From contig NZ_FNOY01000003.1 of NCBI RefSeq assembly GCF_900107165.1, forward strand, positions 43,005 to 107,004: DNA of 64,000 bases. The letters run 5' to 3'. This DNA comes from Nitrosomonas halophila. GTDB taxonomy: Bacteria > Pseudomonadota > Gammaproteobacteria > Burkholderiales > Nitrosomonadaceae. How positions within the stretch are numbered: position 1 is the first letter of the stretch; the number at the start of each line of letters is the position of its first letter. This document shows, one piece after another, positions 51,513-61,316 of the stretch. A program made the position numbers and the translations under genes. The notes under the pieces are model-generated. The model ran no database searches. It worked only from the letters and a program-made list of their open reading frames with translations, and was not told the origin of the DNA.

Positions 51513-52139
51513 TTATTTATTGGCGTTCAGTTTGATGTAGCTGTTTATCAAGTTCCGGTAATCAGGAATATGGTTGGAAAACAATTGTCCAAGTCCTTCC
51601 ACATCCTTGCGCCAGTCCCGGTGAAGTTCACAGGCTACCGCAAACCAAGTGACCAGTTGAGCGCCTGCCGCTGACATTCGGTTCCAGGCCGATTCGCGTG
51701 TCAGTTCATTGAATGTGCCGGATGCATCGGTGACTACAAACACATCAAAACCTTCAGTGAGCGCGGAAAGTGCAGGGAATGCCACACAAACTTCGGTAAC
51801 TACGCCGGCAATAATTAATTGTTTTTTGCCGGTAGCTTTGACTGCGTTGACGAAATCTTCATTATCCCAGGCATTGATCTGACCTGGACGAGCAATATAG
51901 GGGGCGTCTGGGAAGGTTTCTTTCAGCTCGGGTACCAAAGGACCATTGGGTCCTTCTTCAAAGCTGGTCGTTAGAATAGTTGGCAGATTGAAGTATTTCG
52001 TCAGATTGGCTAGCGCCAGTACATTGTTTTTGAATCGATCCGGATCAATATCCCGCACCAAAGACAATAATCCGGTTTGGTGATCGATCAGGAGGACGGC
52101 GGCATTATTCTTGTCGAGACGAATGTAAGGCTTTTCCAT
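51513..52139 (-). CDS. ycaC: YcaC-type isochorismatase-family hydrolase
   Basis: The protein has 208 residues with D19 (LLIDHQTG) and the nucleophile C118 (GVVTEVCVAF) of the cysteine-hydrolase fold. The whole chain is close to E. coli YcaC as I recall it, including SNHIPDYRNL. The physiological substrate of YcaC is not known. It is divergent from a LysR gene across 136 bases, with a palindrome that may control both. Confidence 0.92.
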   Translation of the reverse strand: MEKPYIRLDKNNAAVLLIDHQTGLLSLVRDIDPDRFKNNVLALANLTKYFNLPTILTTSFEEGPNGPLVPELKETFPDAPYIARPGQINAWDNEDFVNAVKATGKKQLIIAGVVTEVCVAFPALSALTEGFDVFVVTDASGTFNELTRESAWNRMSAAGAQLVTWFAVACELHRDWRKDVEGLGQLFSNHIPDYRNLINSYIKLNANK

Positions 52140-52240
52140 AATTGACTCCTCAAATTGTTAGTTGCGATCAATGGCTGCTTGGCCACGAGTAAGATTAAAT
52201 CAACATCAATGATTGTAGTAGACGGCTGAAACAGGACGCA

Positions 52241-52260
52241 TCGTTCTATTTTTGGAACGA
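52241..52260. promoter_or_regulatory. Probable LysR operator between ycaC and the LysR gene
   Basis: TCGTTC and GAACGA form a 6-base inverted repeat with an 8-base spacer, 15 bases before the LysR ATG. The dyad with T..A outer bases fits a LysR-type box. This suggests control of the divergent ycaC gene and autoregulation. Confidence 0.5.
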
Positions 52261-52275
52261 TAAAGGAATGATGAT

Positions 52276-53184
52276 ATGCAGGATTTGAACGATTTGTATT
52301 ATTTTGTCAAGGCTGTTGAGCATGGTGGATTTGCTCCGGCAGGCCGAGCATTGGGAATTGCCAAATCCAAGCTCAGCCGACGCATTGCGCTATTGGAGGA
52401 ACAACTTGGTGTGCGCTTGATTCAGCGCTCAACCCGGCACTTTTTGATGACTGAAGTTGGGCATCGATATTTTGAGCATTGCCGTGCCATGTTGATTGAG
52501 GCAGAAGCAGCCCGTGAGACTATTGAGCTTTTGCGGTCTGAGCCGCGAGGCATCATCAGATTGACTTGTCCGGTCGGATTGCTGCATTTCCATGTTGGGC
52601 AGATGTTGGCTGATTTTATGCATGAGTATCCGCATGTTGTTGTCTATCTGGAAGCAACCAATCGGCGAATCGACGTACTGGCCGAAGGAGTGGATATCGC
52701 GCTACGGGTTCGTCCTTTGCCATTGGAGGACAGTGATCTGGTGGTGCGAGTATTATCGGATCGAGGGCAATGTTTGGTGGCCAGCCCGGATCTGGTGACG
52801 CGAATGGGAGGGTTGCCTGCCCAGCCGGATGATTTGCGGCACTGGCCAGGCTTGAGCCGAGCTACCCCACAGGAGCAGCATGTTTGGGTATTGCAGCATA
52901 TAGCTGGCCAGACACAGAATATTCGTTTCACACCCCGCTATGTCACGACCGATATGGTTGCATTAAAAACTGCTGCCATGGCTGGAGCAGGGGTGGTTCA
53001 GTTACCGCTTCTGATGTTATCGGAACAATTGAAAGCCGGTTCTCTGTTAAGTGTCCTGCCTGAGTGGGCACCACGTCGTGAACTGATTCATCTGGTATAT
53101 CCATCCAGGCGTGGCATGATTCCTGCAGTTCGGGTTTTGATTGATTTCATGGCAACCCGATATGCGAGTATGGAGGAAGATTAA
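52276..53184 (+). CDS. LysR family transcriptional regulator
   Basis: The protein has 302 residues. The N-terminal winged helix (FVKAVEHGGFAPAGRALGIAKSKLSRRIALLEEQLGVRLIQRSTR) is unmistakable, and the C-terminal two-lobed ligand-binding domain spans about 90-300. AAGGAA lies upstream of the ATG. It is divergent from ycaC and likely regulates it. The ligand is unknown. Confidence 0.95.
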   Translation: MQDLNDLYYFVKAVEHGGFAPAGRALGIAKSKLSRRIALLEEQLGVRLIQRSTRHFLMTEVGHRYFEHCRAMLIEAEAARETIELLRSEPRGIIRLTCPVGLLHFHVGQMLADFMHEYPHVVVYLEATNRRIDVLAEGVDIALRVRPLPLEDSDLVVRVLSDRGQCLVASPDLVTRMGGLPAQPDDLRHWPGLSRATPQEQHVWVLQHIAGQTQNIRFTPRYVTTDMVALKTAAMAGAGVVQLPLLMLSEQLKAGSLLSVLPEWAPRRELIHLVYPSRRGMIPAVRVLIDFMATRYASMEED

Positions 53185-53280
53185 ATCGCTCCGGTCTGAA
53201 ATTGAGAAGAAAGTCGTTTGCCAATTTCTTGGAAATCATGTTTTCATGAAAGTAGTAAGATATTTTTGCAACCGCTATTT

Positions 53281-53296
53281 AGGGCTCGTTAATGAA
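53281..53296 (-). repeat. Inverted IS-end tag AGGGCTCGTTAATGAA
   Basis: The exact inverse of 50040-50055, so the two face each other across about 3.2 kb. It lies in the gene-free 53185-53453 gap before the Lon-like gene. Confidence 0.6.
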
Positions 53297-53453
53297 TAAC
53301 TTGGGCATACGTTGTTACGTATTCCCCCTATGCCAGAATAGTTGTCGTGTCTTGTGCTAGAGTCAACCGGAAAAGTCGGTTACTTTTCAATTTAGCGAGC
53401 AATCAGGGTGGTGGGATTTTTTCTTCTAATCTTCAATAAGAACAAAGGCAGCT

Positions 53454-55859
53454 ATGCATCCTCTGGAACCGCAACGGTTATATCAATCCTGTGAACCGGA
53501 TCAGTTCACATTCCGAACGACAGCAGAATTGGCCGATCTGACCGAGATCATCGGTCAGGCGCGCGCCATGGATGCCGTTTACTTTGGTGCCGGGATACGC
53601 CAGGAAGGCTACAACCTGTTCGTGCTGGGTCCGCCGGGAATGGGCAAATACAGTATGGTGCAGCAGTTTCTTGAAACCAAAGCCAGCCAGGAACCGGACC
53701 CATCGGACTGGTGCTATATCAACAATTTTGCACAGCCGCATAAACCGAAATTGCTCAGGCTTCCTGCTGGCAGGGGAGAGTCGCTGCGCGCGCATATGGA
53801 GGAGCTGGTCGATTATTTGCGCAGTGCCATCCCGGCGCTGTTCGAGGGCGAGGAATACCGCAACAAGGTCAATGCGATTCAGCGTGAATATCATGAACAG
53901 CAGGAGCGCGAAATCCGGGAGCTGAGCGATGAGGCCGAGCAAAAGGAAATTGTGTTGCTGCACACGCCAGATGGATTTGTGCTGGCGCCGAGCCGTAACC
54001 GCGATGTGATCCCTCCGGATGAATATGAAAAACTGTCCAAGAAAGAACGCGAGCGGATCGAGGCAGATATTGCCGAGTTGCAAACGCACCTGGAAAAAAT
54101 TCTGAGTCAGTTACCTCAACGCCGCAGGGAGCGCGCTGAGCGCATCAGGCAACTGAGCCGCGATCTGATGCTGTCGACTGTCGGGCAAATGATCAAAGAG
54201 TTGCGGGCGAACTATGCGGATCTGCCCGAAGTGCTCGATTTCTTCAACCAAGTGCAGCATGACATGGAGCTGCATGTCGATGATTTTCGCAAGCCTGATG
54301 AGACTGTCAATATTTCCGGGATGACTGTCATCACGCAACAGGCTTTCAGCAATTACGAGGTCAATGTGCTGGCCGCCAATCACAAGACACCGGGCGCGCC
54401 GATCATCAGCGAGGACAATCCGACTTACAGCAATCTGGTGGGACGGGTAGAGCATGTCTCCCAGTTCGGGGCGCTGGTAACCAATTTTACGTTGATCAAG
54501 CCGGGGGCATTGCATCGGGCGAACGGTGGCTATCTGCTGCTGGATGTGCGCAAAGTGCTGATGCAGCCGTTTGCCTGGGAAGGTTTGAAGCGGGCGTTGC
54601 AGGCGGGCAGGATCCATATTGAATCGCTGGGCCAGATTTACAGTCTTGTCAGTACCGTATCGCTCGAACCGGAGCCGATTCCGCTCGATGTCAAGGTTGT
54701 GCTGTTCGGTGATCGCATCTTTTATTACTTGCTGCAGGCCTATGATCCGGAGTTCAGTGAGTTGTTCAAGGTCGCGGCGGATTTTGAGGAGACCATCGAA
54801 CGCAATCCGGAATCGCATCTGCTTTACGCGCAACTGATTGCAACCCTGGCACGCAAGGACGGCCTGCTGCCCTATGATCGTCAAGCAGTGGCGAGAGTCA
54901 TTGAACACAGTGCGCGATTGGCGGACGACTCGGAGAAATTGTCCATGCATATGCGCAGTATTGCCGATTTGCTGCGCGAGGCAGATTACTGGGCGCGCGC
55001 AGCAGGCCATGCAGTCGTGCAGGTGAGTGATGTCCAGCAGGCGATTGATTTCCAGGTACGCCGTCAGGACCGGATCAGAGACCGGTTATATGAGGCGATT
55101 TTGCGTGGCACCCTGATGATCGATACCCAAGGTTTGGTTACCGGGCAAGTCAATGGCCTCTCGGTCATCGCACTGGGTGGGTTTGCTTTTGCCCAGCCGA
55201 TACGGATTACGGCCACTAGCCGGTTTGGGAAGGGCGATCTGGTGAATATCGAACGTGAAGCCAAGCTCTCTGGGGCGATCCATTCCAAGGGCGTATTGAT
55301 TCTTTCCGCTTTTCTGGCCGCGCGTTATGCCAAAAACCAGCCGCTGGCATTTTCCGCCAGCCTCGCTTTTGAACAGTCTTACGGCATGGTTGAAGGCGAC
55401 AGCGCATCGCTGGCTGAATTATGTGCGCTGCTTTCCAATCTGGCAAATATGCCCATCGACCAATCGCTGGCGATAACCGGTTCGGTCAATCAGCTTGGCC
55501 AGGTTCAGGCAATCGGTGGGGTGAATGAAAAAATCGAAGGTTTTTTTGATATCTGTGCGGCACGGGGATTGACCGGCAAACAAGGCGTGTTGATTCCCGC
55601 CACCAATGTGCAGCATTTGATGCTGCGGCGGGATGTCGTCGATGCCGCCGCCGCAGGACAGTTCCATATCTATGCCGTGGAAAATGTCGATCAGGCGATC
55701 GCCTTGTTGATCGGCCTACCCGCAGGCGAGGCCGATGCAGATGGCAAATATCCGGTAGACAGTATCAATCATCGGGTCGCCGCACGGCTGGCCGAGCTCG
55801 CCCGAATCACCAGATCATTCCTGCGGCGGGATGGAAAGCATTCGAGCGACAACCAATAA
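53454..55859 (+). CDS. Lon-like AAA+ protease (AAA_32/LonB-type)
   Basis: An ATP-dependent protease-like protein of 801 residues. A short N-domain leads to a nucleotide loop GPPGMGKY (59-66), where the usual Ser/Thr after Lys is Tyr. A long helical insertion follows (about 125-260). The C-terminal Lon peptidase domain has the catalytic pair S650 (EGDSAS) and K693 (NEKIEG). It is not the housekeeping Lon, and its substrates are unknown. AAAGG lies upstream of the ATG. It is monocistronic. Confidence 0.9.
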   Translation: MHPLEPQRLYQSCEPDQFTFRTTAELADLTEIIGQARAMDAVYFGAGIRQEGYNLFVLGPPGMGKYSMVQQFLETKASQEPDPSDWCYINNFAQPHKPKLLRLPAGRGESLRAHMEELVDYLRSAIPALFEGEEYRNKVNAIQREYHEQQEREIRELSDEAEQKEIVLLHTPDGFVLAPSRNRDVIPPDEYEKLSKKERERIEADIAELQTHLEKILSQLPQRRRERAERIRQLSRDLMLSTVGQMIKELRANYADLPEVLDFFNQVQHDMELHVDDFRKPDETVNISGMTVITQQAFSNYEVNVLAANHKTPGAPIISEDNPTYSNLVGRVEHVSQFGALVTNFTLIKPGALHRANGGYLLLDVRKVLMQPFAWEGLKRALQAGRIHIESLGQIYSLVSTVSLEPEPIPLDVKVVLFGDRIFYYLLQAYDPEFSELFKVAADFEETIERNPESHLLYAQLIATLARKDGLLPYDRQAVARVIEHSARLADDSEKLSMHMRSIADLLREADYWARAAGHAVVQVSDVQQAIDFQVRRQDRIRDRLYEAILRGTLMIDTQGLVTGQVNGLSVIALGGFAFAQPIRITATSRFGKGDLVNIEREAKLSGAIHSKGVLILSAFLAARYAKNQPLAFSASLAFEQSYGMVEGDSASLAELCALLSNLANMPIDQSLAITGSVNQLGQVQAIGGVNEKIEGFFDICAARGLTGKQGVLIPATNVQHLMLRRDVVDAAAAGQFHIYAVENVDQAIALLIGLPAGEADADGKYPVDSINHRVAARLAELARITRSFLRRDGKHSSDNQ

Positions 55860-55902
55860 GCTTGTTGTCCTGCTACGCCTGAGCGCCGCGAATGGATACT
55901 AA

Positions 55903-55919
55903 GAAGCTGTTTGGAAACG
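55903..55919 (+). repeat. Solo IS5-like end GAAGCTGTTTGGAAA
   Basis: The same end sequence as at 24273 and 49937, preceded by TAA, in the 159-bp gap after the Lon-like gene. No opposite end is seen, so it is a remnant. Confidence 0.5.
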
Positions 55920-56018
55920 CCTGTTCTATGTCAAACGCCTCAACATAATGCGGGTCAACCTGTGCACAGGCTGACATAAGGGTGCATTTCATGCGCCAGT
56001 CTGATTATTGCGGCACGC

Positions 56019-57404
56019 TCATTCCCGGTGAGTTTTTTTATCCGCTCCCGATAATTTTTGCTGCATCGATTCTGGTGGTGGAGCGGTATATAGCGCCCCG
56101 GTCGTCCATTTCTTAAGCAGTGCAAGTGTTCCTGCTGCCAACAGTGCGGCAGAGAATACCAGCAGGGTGTCTGTCAGGTTGTACATCAGGTCAGGGTTGA
56201 CAAGCATGACGATGCCCAGCGCTACCATAATCATGCCCCCGATCAATTTGAGCACTTGCCCGTGCCGCTCTTCAAACCATTGTCTTTTGAGCGTCAGAAC
56301 GGCAGTCAAGAATATGATGATTTCGACCAGAAGGTAGATGAAAAGATAGATGATGAGTAATCCATAGAACTCCATGAGGCCGATTTGCTGTGATTTGACC
56401 AATTGGCTCCAGACCACTGGAAAACCGGCCGTGCAGGGTAATTCTACGAAGGCGATGCCGGATGCCATGACGAAAGTGGCGCCTGCGAGTGAAAGACCTG
56501 TCATTTCTGGGCGGAGCAGTTTTCTTATCGATTGATAAATTCCCGGTTTGTGCTTGTCGGAGATGGTGAAGGAGAAGCCTCTTTTGAACCAGAAGAAATC
56601 CTTGATATTGACCAGGCCAAATACCAACGCAAACAAGGCCACCAGCCACTGCACCCAGACAAGATAGGCGACATAGCTGAGCACTTTGAATATGCCGGCG
56701 ATAAATGCGCCATAGATGGTTGCGGTGGTAAATAGGAAAATGCACCCGACCATGAGCATGCGTTTTCTGGAACCGGAACGCAGTACCATGCCCAGCAGCA
56801 GCGTCAGCACCCATAACGAACAGGGATTGAAGCCATCGACAAAGGAAATGAGCAGGGTGGTGAAGATGAGTGGCTGCTGGGTAAGATCGATTGTTCCGAG
56901 CAAGGGAACGCTCAGGGTGGTCATTCCGGAGAGCGGTTCTATTTCAGCCGGCTTTTCTGGTAGTGGTTCTGTTTCCGGTTTGATGTCTGGCTGAATACGC
57001 TTAGGGTCCGCTTCGGGTGCGTCCAACTGGCGATTTTGTTTCAGAATGGCGTCACGAACCGTTTCTTCTAGTTGTTTGCGGATAAAAGGCGCATCGCCGA
57101 TAAACACATTTCCGGCAATGAATATGGTCGGGACCGCTTCGGCTTCGATTCCATGCTTGTACGCGGTCAGTGCGAACAGTCTCAGGTTGGATCGATTGCG
57201 GAAAACCTCGTATTGACGGATCTGCAGCTGCGGATAACGCGTCTCCAGCTCGCTCAGAAAGGGTTGCTGCTCGATGCAAAGCGGACAGGTTTCTCCCCAG
57301 AAAACATCCATAACGACTTTGGCCTTGTTCTCTGTGGAGAACGCGTGGGTCGAGAAGGCGAGTAACGCAACGAATAGAAATAGACAGGTTGTCTGAATAC
57401 GCAT
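56019..57404 (-). CDS. Fusion of a periplasmic thioredoxin-like domain to a CcdA/DsbD-like membrane domain
   Basis: With the start at ATG 57402-57404 the protein has 461 residues. A signal or anchor segment lies at 5-23. A thioredoxin-like domain (about 28-125) has CPLC (C40, C43) and cis-Pro VPTIF. A Pro/Glu-rich linker covers about 128-160. Six or more membrane segments follow, with C195 (DGFNPC) and C324 (VELPC), the cysteine pair of CcdA/DsbD. It probably moves reducing power from the cytoplasm across the membrane to its own thioredoxin domain. Longer starts (GTG 57470, ATG 57464) exist but would hide the signal. Confidence 0.85.
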   Translation of the reverse strand: MRIQTTCLFLFVALLAFSTHAFSTENKAKVVMDVFWGETCPLCIEQQPFLSELETRYPQLQIRQYEVFRNRSNLRLFALTAYKHGIEAEAVPTIFIAGNVFIGDAPFIRKQLEETVRDAILKQNRQLDAPEADPKRIQPDIKPETEPLPEKPAEIEPLSGMTTLSVPLLGTIDLTQQPLIFTTLLISFVDGFNPCSLWVLTLLLGMVLRSGSRKRMLMVGCIFLFTTATIYGAFIAGIFKVLSYVAYLVWVQWLVALFALVFGLVNIKDFFWFKRGFSFTISDKHKPGIYQSIRKLLRPEMTGLSLAGATFVMASGIAFVELPCTAGFPVVWSQLVKSQQIGLMEFYGLLIIYLFIYLLVEIIIFLTAVLTLKRQWFEERHGQVLKLIGGMIMVALGIVMLVNPDLMYNLTDTLLVFSAALLAAGTLALLKKWTTGALYTAPPPESMQQKLSGADKKTHRE

Positions 57405-57608
57405 GGTTTTTTGAGAAAGATGATTCCAGGAGTTCCAGTCGATTGTCATTTGTATGGCCGTCATATTCACGCCAGCTGATAAGCGCTACGAATTGAATCC
57501 GCGAAGTTTAATTGATTAAGCGGCCAGCTAGAAAATTCAGATTAATTCATTTCAATGAAAACATAAACGGGCATGCATGGCCAGAGCATGCTGCATGCTG
57601 AAAGCAGG

Positions 57609-59795
57609 TCAATTAGTTTTTCTCGTATGTGCGCGATTTTCTTTCTTCATCGAGAGAGAAATGCGCTGGCGCGGCACGTCAACTTCCAGAACTTTGACTT
57701 TGACCATGTCGCCGGTTTTGACGATGTCGCGGGGATCTTTGACAAAAGTATCCGCCAGGTGCGAGATATGGATCAGGCCGTCCTGATGCACGCCAATATC
57801 GACAAAGGCGCCAAAATTGGCGACGTTTGTGATCACTCCCTCGAGCTGCATGCCGGGTTCCAGATCGGTGATTTTTTCAATACCTTCCATGTATTGCACG
57901 CTTCTGAACGCCGGGCGCGGATCGCGGCCGGGTTTTTCCAGCTCCTTGATGATATCGGTAACAGTGGGCAGGCCGAAAGTCGCATCGGCGTAATCGGCCG
58001 GGTTGAGGGAACGCAGATAAGTACTGTGACCGATCAGCTCGCGCACGGATTTGCCGGTGTTGCTGAGGATGGTTTCCACTACCGGATAGGCTTCGGGGTG
58101 AACTGCCGAGGCATCCAGTGGATTGTCGCCATTCATGATGCGCAGAAAGCCAGCTGCTTGTTCGAACGCCTTGTCGCCCAGTCGGGGTACTTTTTTCAGT
58201 TGACGGCGGCTGGTAAAAGGACCGTTCTGATCACGGAATGCAACAATGTTTTCGCTGATGCTAGTAGATAAGCCGGATACCTGTTTGAGCAGCGCCACCG
58301 ATGCGGTATTGACATCGACACCGACCGCGTTGACGCAATCCTCGACTACCGCATCGAGCATGCGGGCCAGTTGCACCTGGTTGACATCATGCTGATATTG
58401 ACCGACGCCGATCGATTTAGGGTCGATTTTGACCAGCTCTGCCAGCGGATCTTGCAAGCGGCGGGCGATTGAGACCGCGCCTCTCAGCGACACATCCAGA
58501 TCGGGAAACTCTTTGGTGGCCAGTTCGGATGCGGAATAGACCGAGGCACCTGCCTCGGAAATCGTCAGTTTGGTGATCCGCAGTTCCGGGTGGCGCTTCA
58601 TCAAGTCGCCGACCAGTTGGTCGGTTTCGCGAGAACCGGTGCCATTGCCGATGCTGATCAGCTCAACCGAATGTTGGGCGATCAATCTGGCCAGTTGCGC
58701 AATCGATTGATCCCACTGATTGCGCGGCTGATGCGGGTAAATCGTATCGGTTGCCAGCAATTTGCCGGTTGGATCGACGATAGCGACCTTGACCCCGGTG
58801 CGGATGCCGGGATCCAGGCCCATTGTGGCCTTGGGGCCAGCCGGTGCGGCCAACAGCAAATCCCGCAAGTTGCGGGCAAAAACACGAATCGCTTCCTGTT
58901 CGGCCGCTTCGCGCAGCCGCAGCTTGAGATCGAGATCGATACGCGTGAACAGTTTGATTTTCCAGGCATGGCGAGCGGTATCGGACAACCAGGCATCGGC
59001 AGCCCGGTTGAGGTCAGAGATATTGAGTCGCCGAGCGACGATTTGCTCACACAGCCGGTGTTCGTCTTGGTCATCCAGGGCGGGTTTGAGGGTGATATTC
59101 AACAAGCTTTCATTGCGCCCCCGGAACAGTGCCAATGCGCGATGTGAAGGAATCTTTCTGATTGCTTCCGAGTAATCGAAATAGTCCTTGAATTTGGCAG
59201 CTTCCTGTTCCTTGCCAGCAGCGACGGTTGCATGCAGCACGCCTTTTAACCAGATGCGCTCGCGCAATTCCGCCAGCAGCTCGGCATCTTCGGAAATGCG
59301 TTCCATGATGATCTGGCGCGCGCCCTCCAGTGCGGCGGCAACATCGGGCACGCCTTGGCCGGGGTTGAGGTAGCCGGCGGCAACGATTTCCGGAATCAGG
59401 TTGCGATCGGCCAGGATCGCATCGGCCAGCGGTTCAAGTCCAGCTTCACGGGCGATTTGCGCCTTGGTGCGACGTTTGGGTTTGTACGGGAGATAGAGAT
59501 CCTCCAGCAAGGTTTTGGTATCGGCGGCATGAATCGCTTGTTCCAGTTCGGGGGTGAGCTTGCCTTGCGAAGCGATACTTTCGAGTATGGTCTCACGCCG
59601 GCTGTTGAGTTCACGCAAATAAACCAGGCGTTCATCCAGTATGCGCAGCTGGCTGTCGTCCAGTCCCCCGGTGACTTCTTTGCGATAGCGGGCGATGAAA
59701 GGCACGGTCGCGCCTTCGTCCAATAATGAAATGGCGGCCGCGACTTGTCGGGGGTTGACGGCGAGTTCTTCGGCGATGCGTTGGATAATGTCCAT
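57609..59795 (-). CDS. Tex-like RNA-binding transcription accessory protein
   Basis: The cytoplasmic protein has 728 residues. An N-terminal Tex helical domain is followed by a YqgF/RNase H-like core ([18 protein letters not shown]), a helix-hairpin-helix region (about 490-560) and a C-terminal S1 RNA-binding domain (about 645-720; [24 protein letters not shown]). It ends shortly after the S1 domain, making it somewhat shorter than E. coli YhgF. The role is in transcription or translation quality control, not precisely known. Confidence 0.94.
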   Translation of the reverse strand: MDIIQRIAEELAVNPRQVAAAISLLDEGATVPFIARYRKEVTGGLDDSQLRILDERLVYLRELNSRRETILESIASQGKLTPELEQAIHAADTKTLLEDLYLPYKPKRRTKAQIAREAGLEPLADAILADRNLIPEIVAAGYLNPGQGVPDVAAALEGARQIIMERISEDAELLAELRERIWLKGVLHATVAAGKEQEAAKFKDYFDYSEAIRKIPSHRALALFRGRNESLLNITLKPALDDQDEHRLCEQIVARRLNISDLNRAADAWLSDTARHAWKIKLFTRIDLDLKLRLREAAEQEAIRVFARNLRDLLLAAPAGPKATMGLDPGIRTGVKVAIVDPTGKLLATDTIYPHQPRNQWDQSIAQLARLIAQHSVELISIGNGTGSRETDQLVGDLMKRHPELRITKLTISEAGASVYSASELATKEFPDLDVSLRGAVSIARRLQDPLAELVKIDPKSIGVGQYQHDVNQVQLARMLDAVVEDCVNAVGVDVNTASVALLKQVSGLSTSISENIVAFRDQNGPFTSRRQLKKVPRLGDKAFEQAAGFLRIMNGDNPLDASAVHPEAYPVVETILSNTGKSVRELIGHSTYLRSLNPADYADATFGLPTVTDIIKELEKPGRDPRPAFRSVQYMEGIEKITDLEPGMQLEGVITNVANFGAFVDIGVHQDGLIHISHLADTFVKDPRDIVKTGDMVKVKVLEVDVPRQRISLSMKKENRAHTRKTN

Positions 59796-59944
59796 ATGGG
59801 TTCTATCTTGTAATACAGTGATAAAAAATCTGCGATTGATCCGGTTCGGATTGCGAGCGGGGATGCCTCGCGCGTGGTGGATTGAATTCTTGTCAGGGTT
59901 ATATACTCATATCTGTATAGTGTTCACGATTGACTGTTGGATTG

Positions 59945-60922
59945 ATGGCCGGATATAAGCAAATATTGATCGTCTTTTTCTCGATCTGGATGCTGGGATG
60001 TACCCCCACCATTCACAAACCTGGCAATGCGATCATGGAGCCCAGGTTGCTCGATGACCGCTATATTACTCCAGATGGCGCGCAGCTTCCGCTCCGATAT
60101 TGGTATCCCGAACAGGATGAGCCGGAAGCAGTCCTGATTGCATTACATGGATTCAACGATTACAGCCAATTTTTCGAGGAGCCAGGCAAATTCCTGAAAG
60201 ACCACAGAATCGTCAGCTATGCCTACGATCAGCGCGGCTTCGGTGCCAGTGCCAGCAGAGGGTTGTGGAGCGGGATCGATGCTTATGCCGAAGACCTTAA
60301 TCAGTTTATCGATTTGGTTAAATCCCAACACCAGGGGCTGCCGGTTTATTTGCTCGGCGAGAGTATGGGGGGCGCGGTGGCGATTGCAGCCATGGCGCGA
60401 AACCAGACGACAATGGTGGATGGACTGATTCTAGCGGCTCCCGCCGTTTGGGCGCGTGAGACCATGCCTTGGTATCAACGTGCCTTGTTGTGGCTGCTGG
60501 CACGTACCATGCCGTGGTTGACCTTGACCGGCCAAGGCTTGGGCGTTGTCGCATCGGACAATATCGACATGCTGATCGAGCTTGGGAAAGATCCCTTGGT
60601 GATCAAGGCAACGCGAGTCGAAGCGATTCATGGCCTGACCAACCTGATGGATGAAGCTTTTTCCAATGCCAGGAATATTCCGGTCGATACCCTGATGTTG
60701 TATGGCGAAAAGGATGAAATAATTCCTCCAAAGCCAATGTATCGCTTCCTGCGTGAATTTTCCGATCACAACGCCGCCGCGAAAACCATAGCCTTGTATG
60801 AGAACGGTTATCATATGCTGTTGCGCGACTTGCAAGCGAAGGTGATCTGGCAGGATATTTATACATGGATAAAATCCTCCAACACAGCAGCCCTTCCATC
60901 AGGCGCGGACAGGCGGTGGTGA
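59945..60922 (+). CDS. Alpha/beta hydrolase lipoprotein (lysophospholipase-like)
   Basis: The protein has 325 residues. The signal peptide ends in the lipobox MLGC (C19). The hydrolase fold shows ALHGFNDY (oxyanion), the nucleophile S140 in GESMGGA, and ENGYHMLLRD with the catalytic His near the end. It resembles monoacylglycerol or lysophospholipase-type enzymes. ATG 59945 is chosen; a TTG five codons earlier is less likely. It is monocistronic. Confidence 0.88.
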   Translation: MAGYKQILIVFFSIWMLGCTPTIHKPGNAIMEPRLLDDRYITPDGAQLPLRYWYPEQDEPEAVLIALHGFNDYSQFFEEPGKFLKDHRIVSYAYDQRGFGASASRGLWSGIDAYAEDLNQFIDLVKSQHQGLPVYLLGESMGGAVAIAAMARNQTTMVDGLILAAPAVWARETMPWYQRALLWLLARTMPWLTLTGQGLGVVASDNIDMLIELGKDPLVIKATRVEAIHGLTNLMDEAFSNARNIPVDTLMLYGEKDEIIPPKPMYRFLREFSDHNAAAKTIALYENGYHMLLRDLQAKVIWQDIYTWIKSSNTAALPSGADRRW

Positions 60923-60983
60923 CCGTGCGCAGCATGGATAGCAAAGCCTGCCGGCAATTGAAACGAAACTCCTGTTTATCTCT

Positions 60984-61314
60984 ATGGATTATTTTCATGC
61001 GGTAGGGCGCACCTACGCACCGTCAAACCCCGGCCGCCGCCAGTCAATTGCCTTGCGTAAGAAAAAACTTTCTGGTTCAATCAACACCTACTCTATGACA
61101 TCATGGCACGATGCAGTTGGGGCACTGTGCGTACTTTTAGCCAAAATGACAAACAGCTCCAGGGAACACTTGGTACAATTGCCGTGCTGCATACCCATTC
61201 GCGCCGTCTCGATTACCATCCTCATGTGCATCTGGTCATGCCTGCTGCAGCGATTGATGCTTCCAAGCAGCTATGGTGTACCCAAACAGGGAAAAACAAG
61301 CGCGAGCTGTAGTC
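60984..61314 (+). pseudogene. IS91-family transposase remnant
   Basis: Frames shift along the stretch. MDYFHAV at 60984 recalls the DYYHVVFTLP region of IS91/ISCR transposases. After a frameshift, FWFNQHLLYDIM and LGTIAVLHTHSRRLDYHPHVHLV (61070-61314) match the AVLHTWGQ...HPHVH core of the same family, with the catalytic HPHVH kept. It ends in TAG three bases before the hsdR end. It is clearly broken and short. Confidence 0.75.
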
Positions 61315-61316
61315 AG

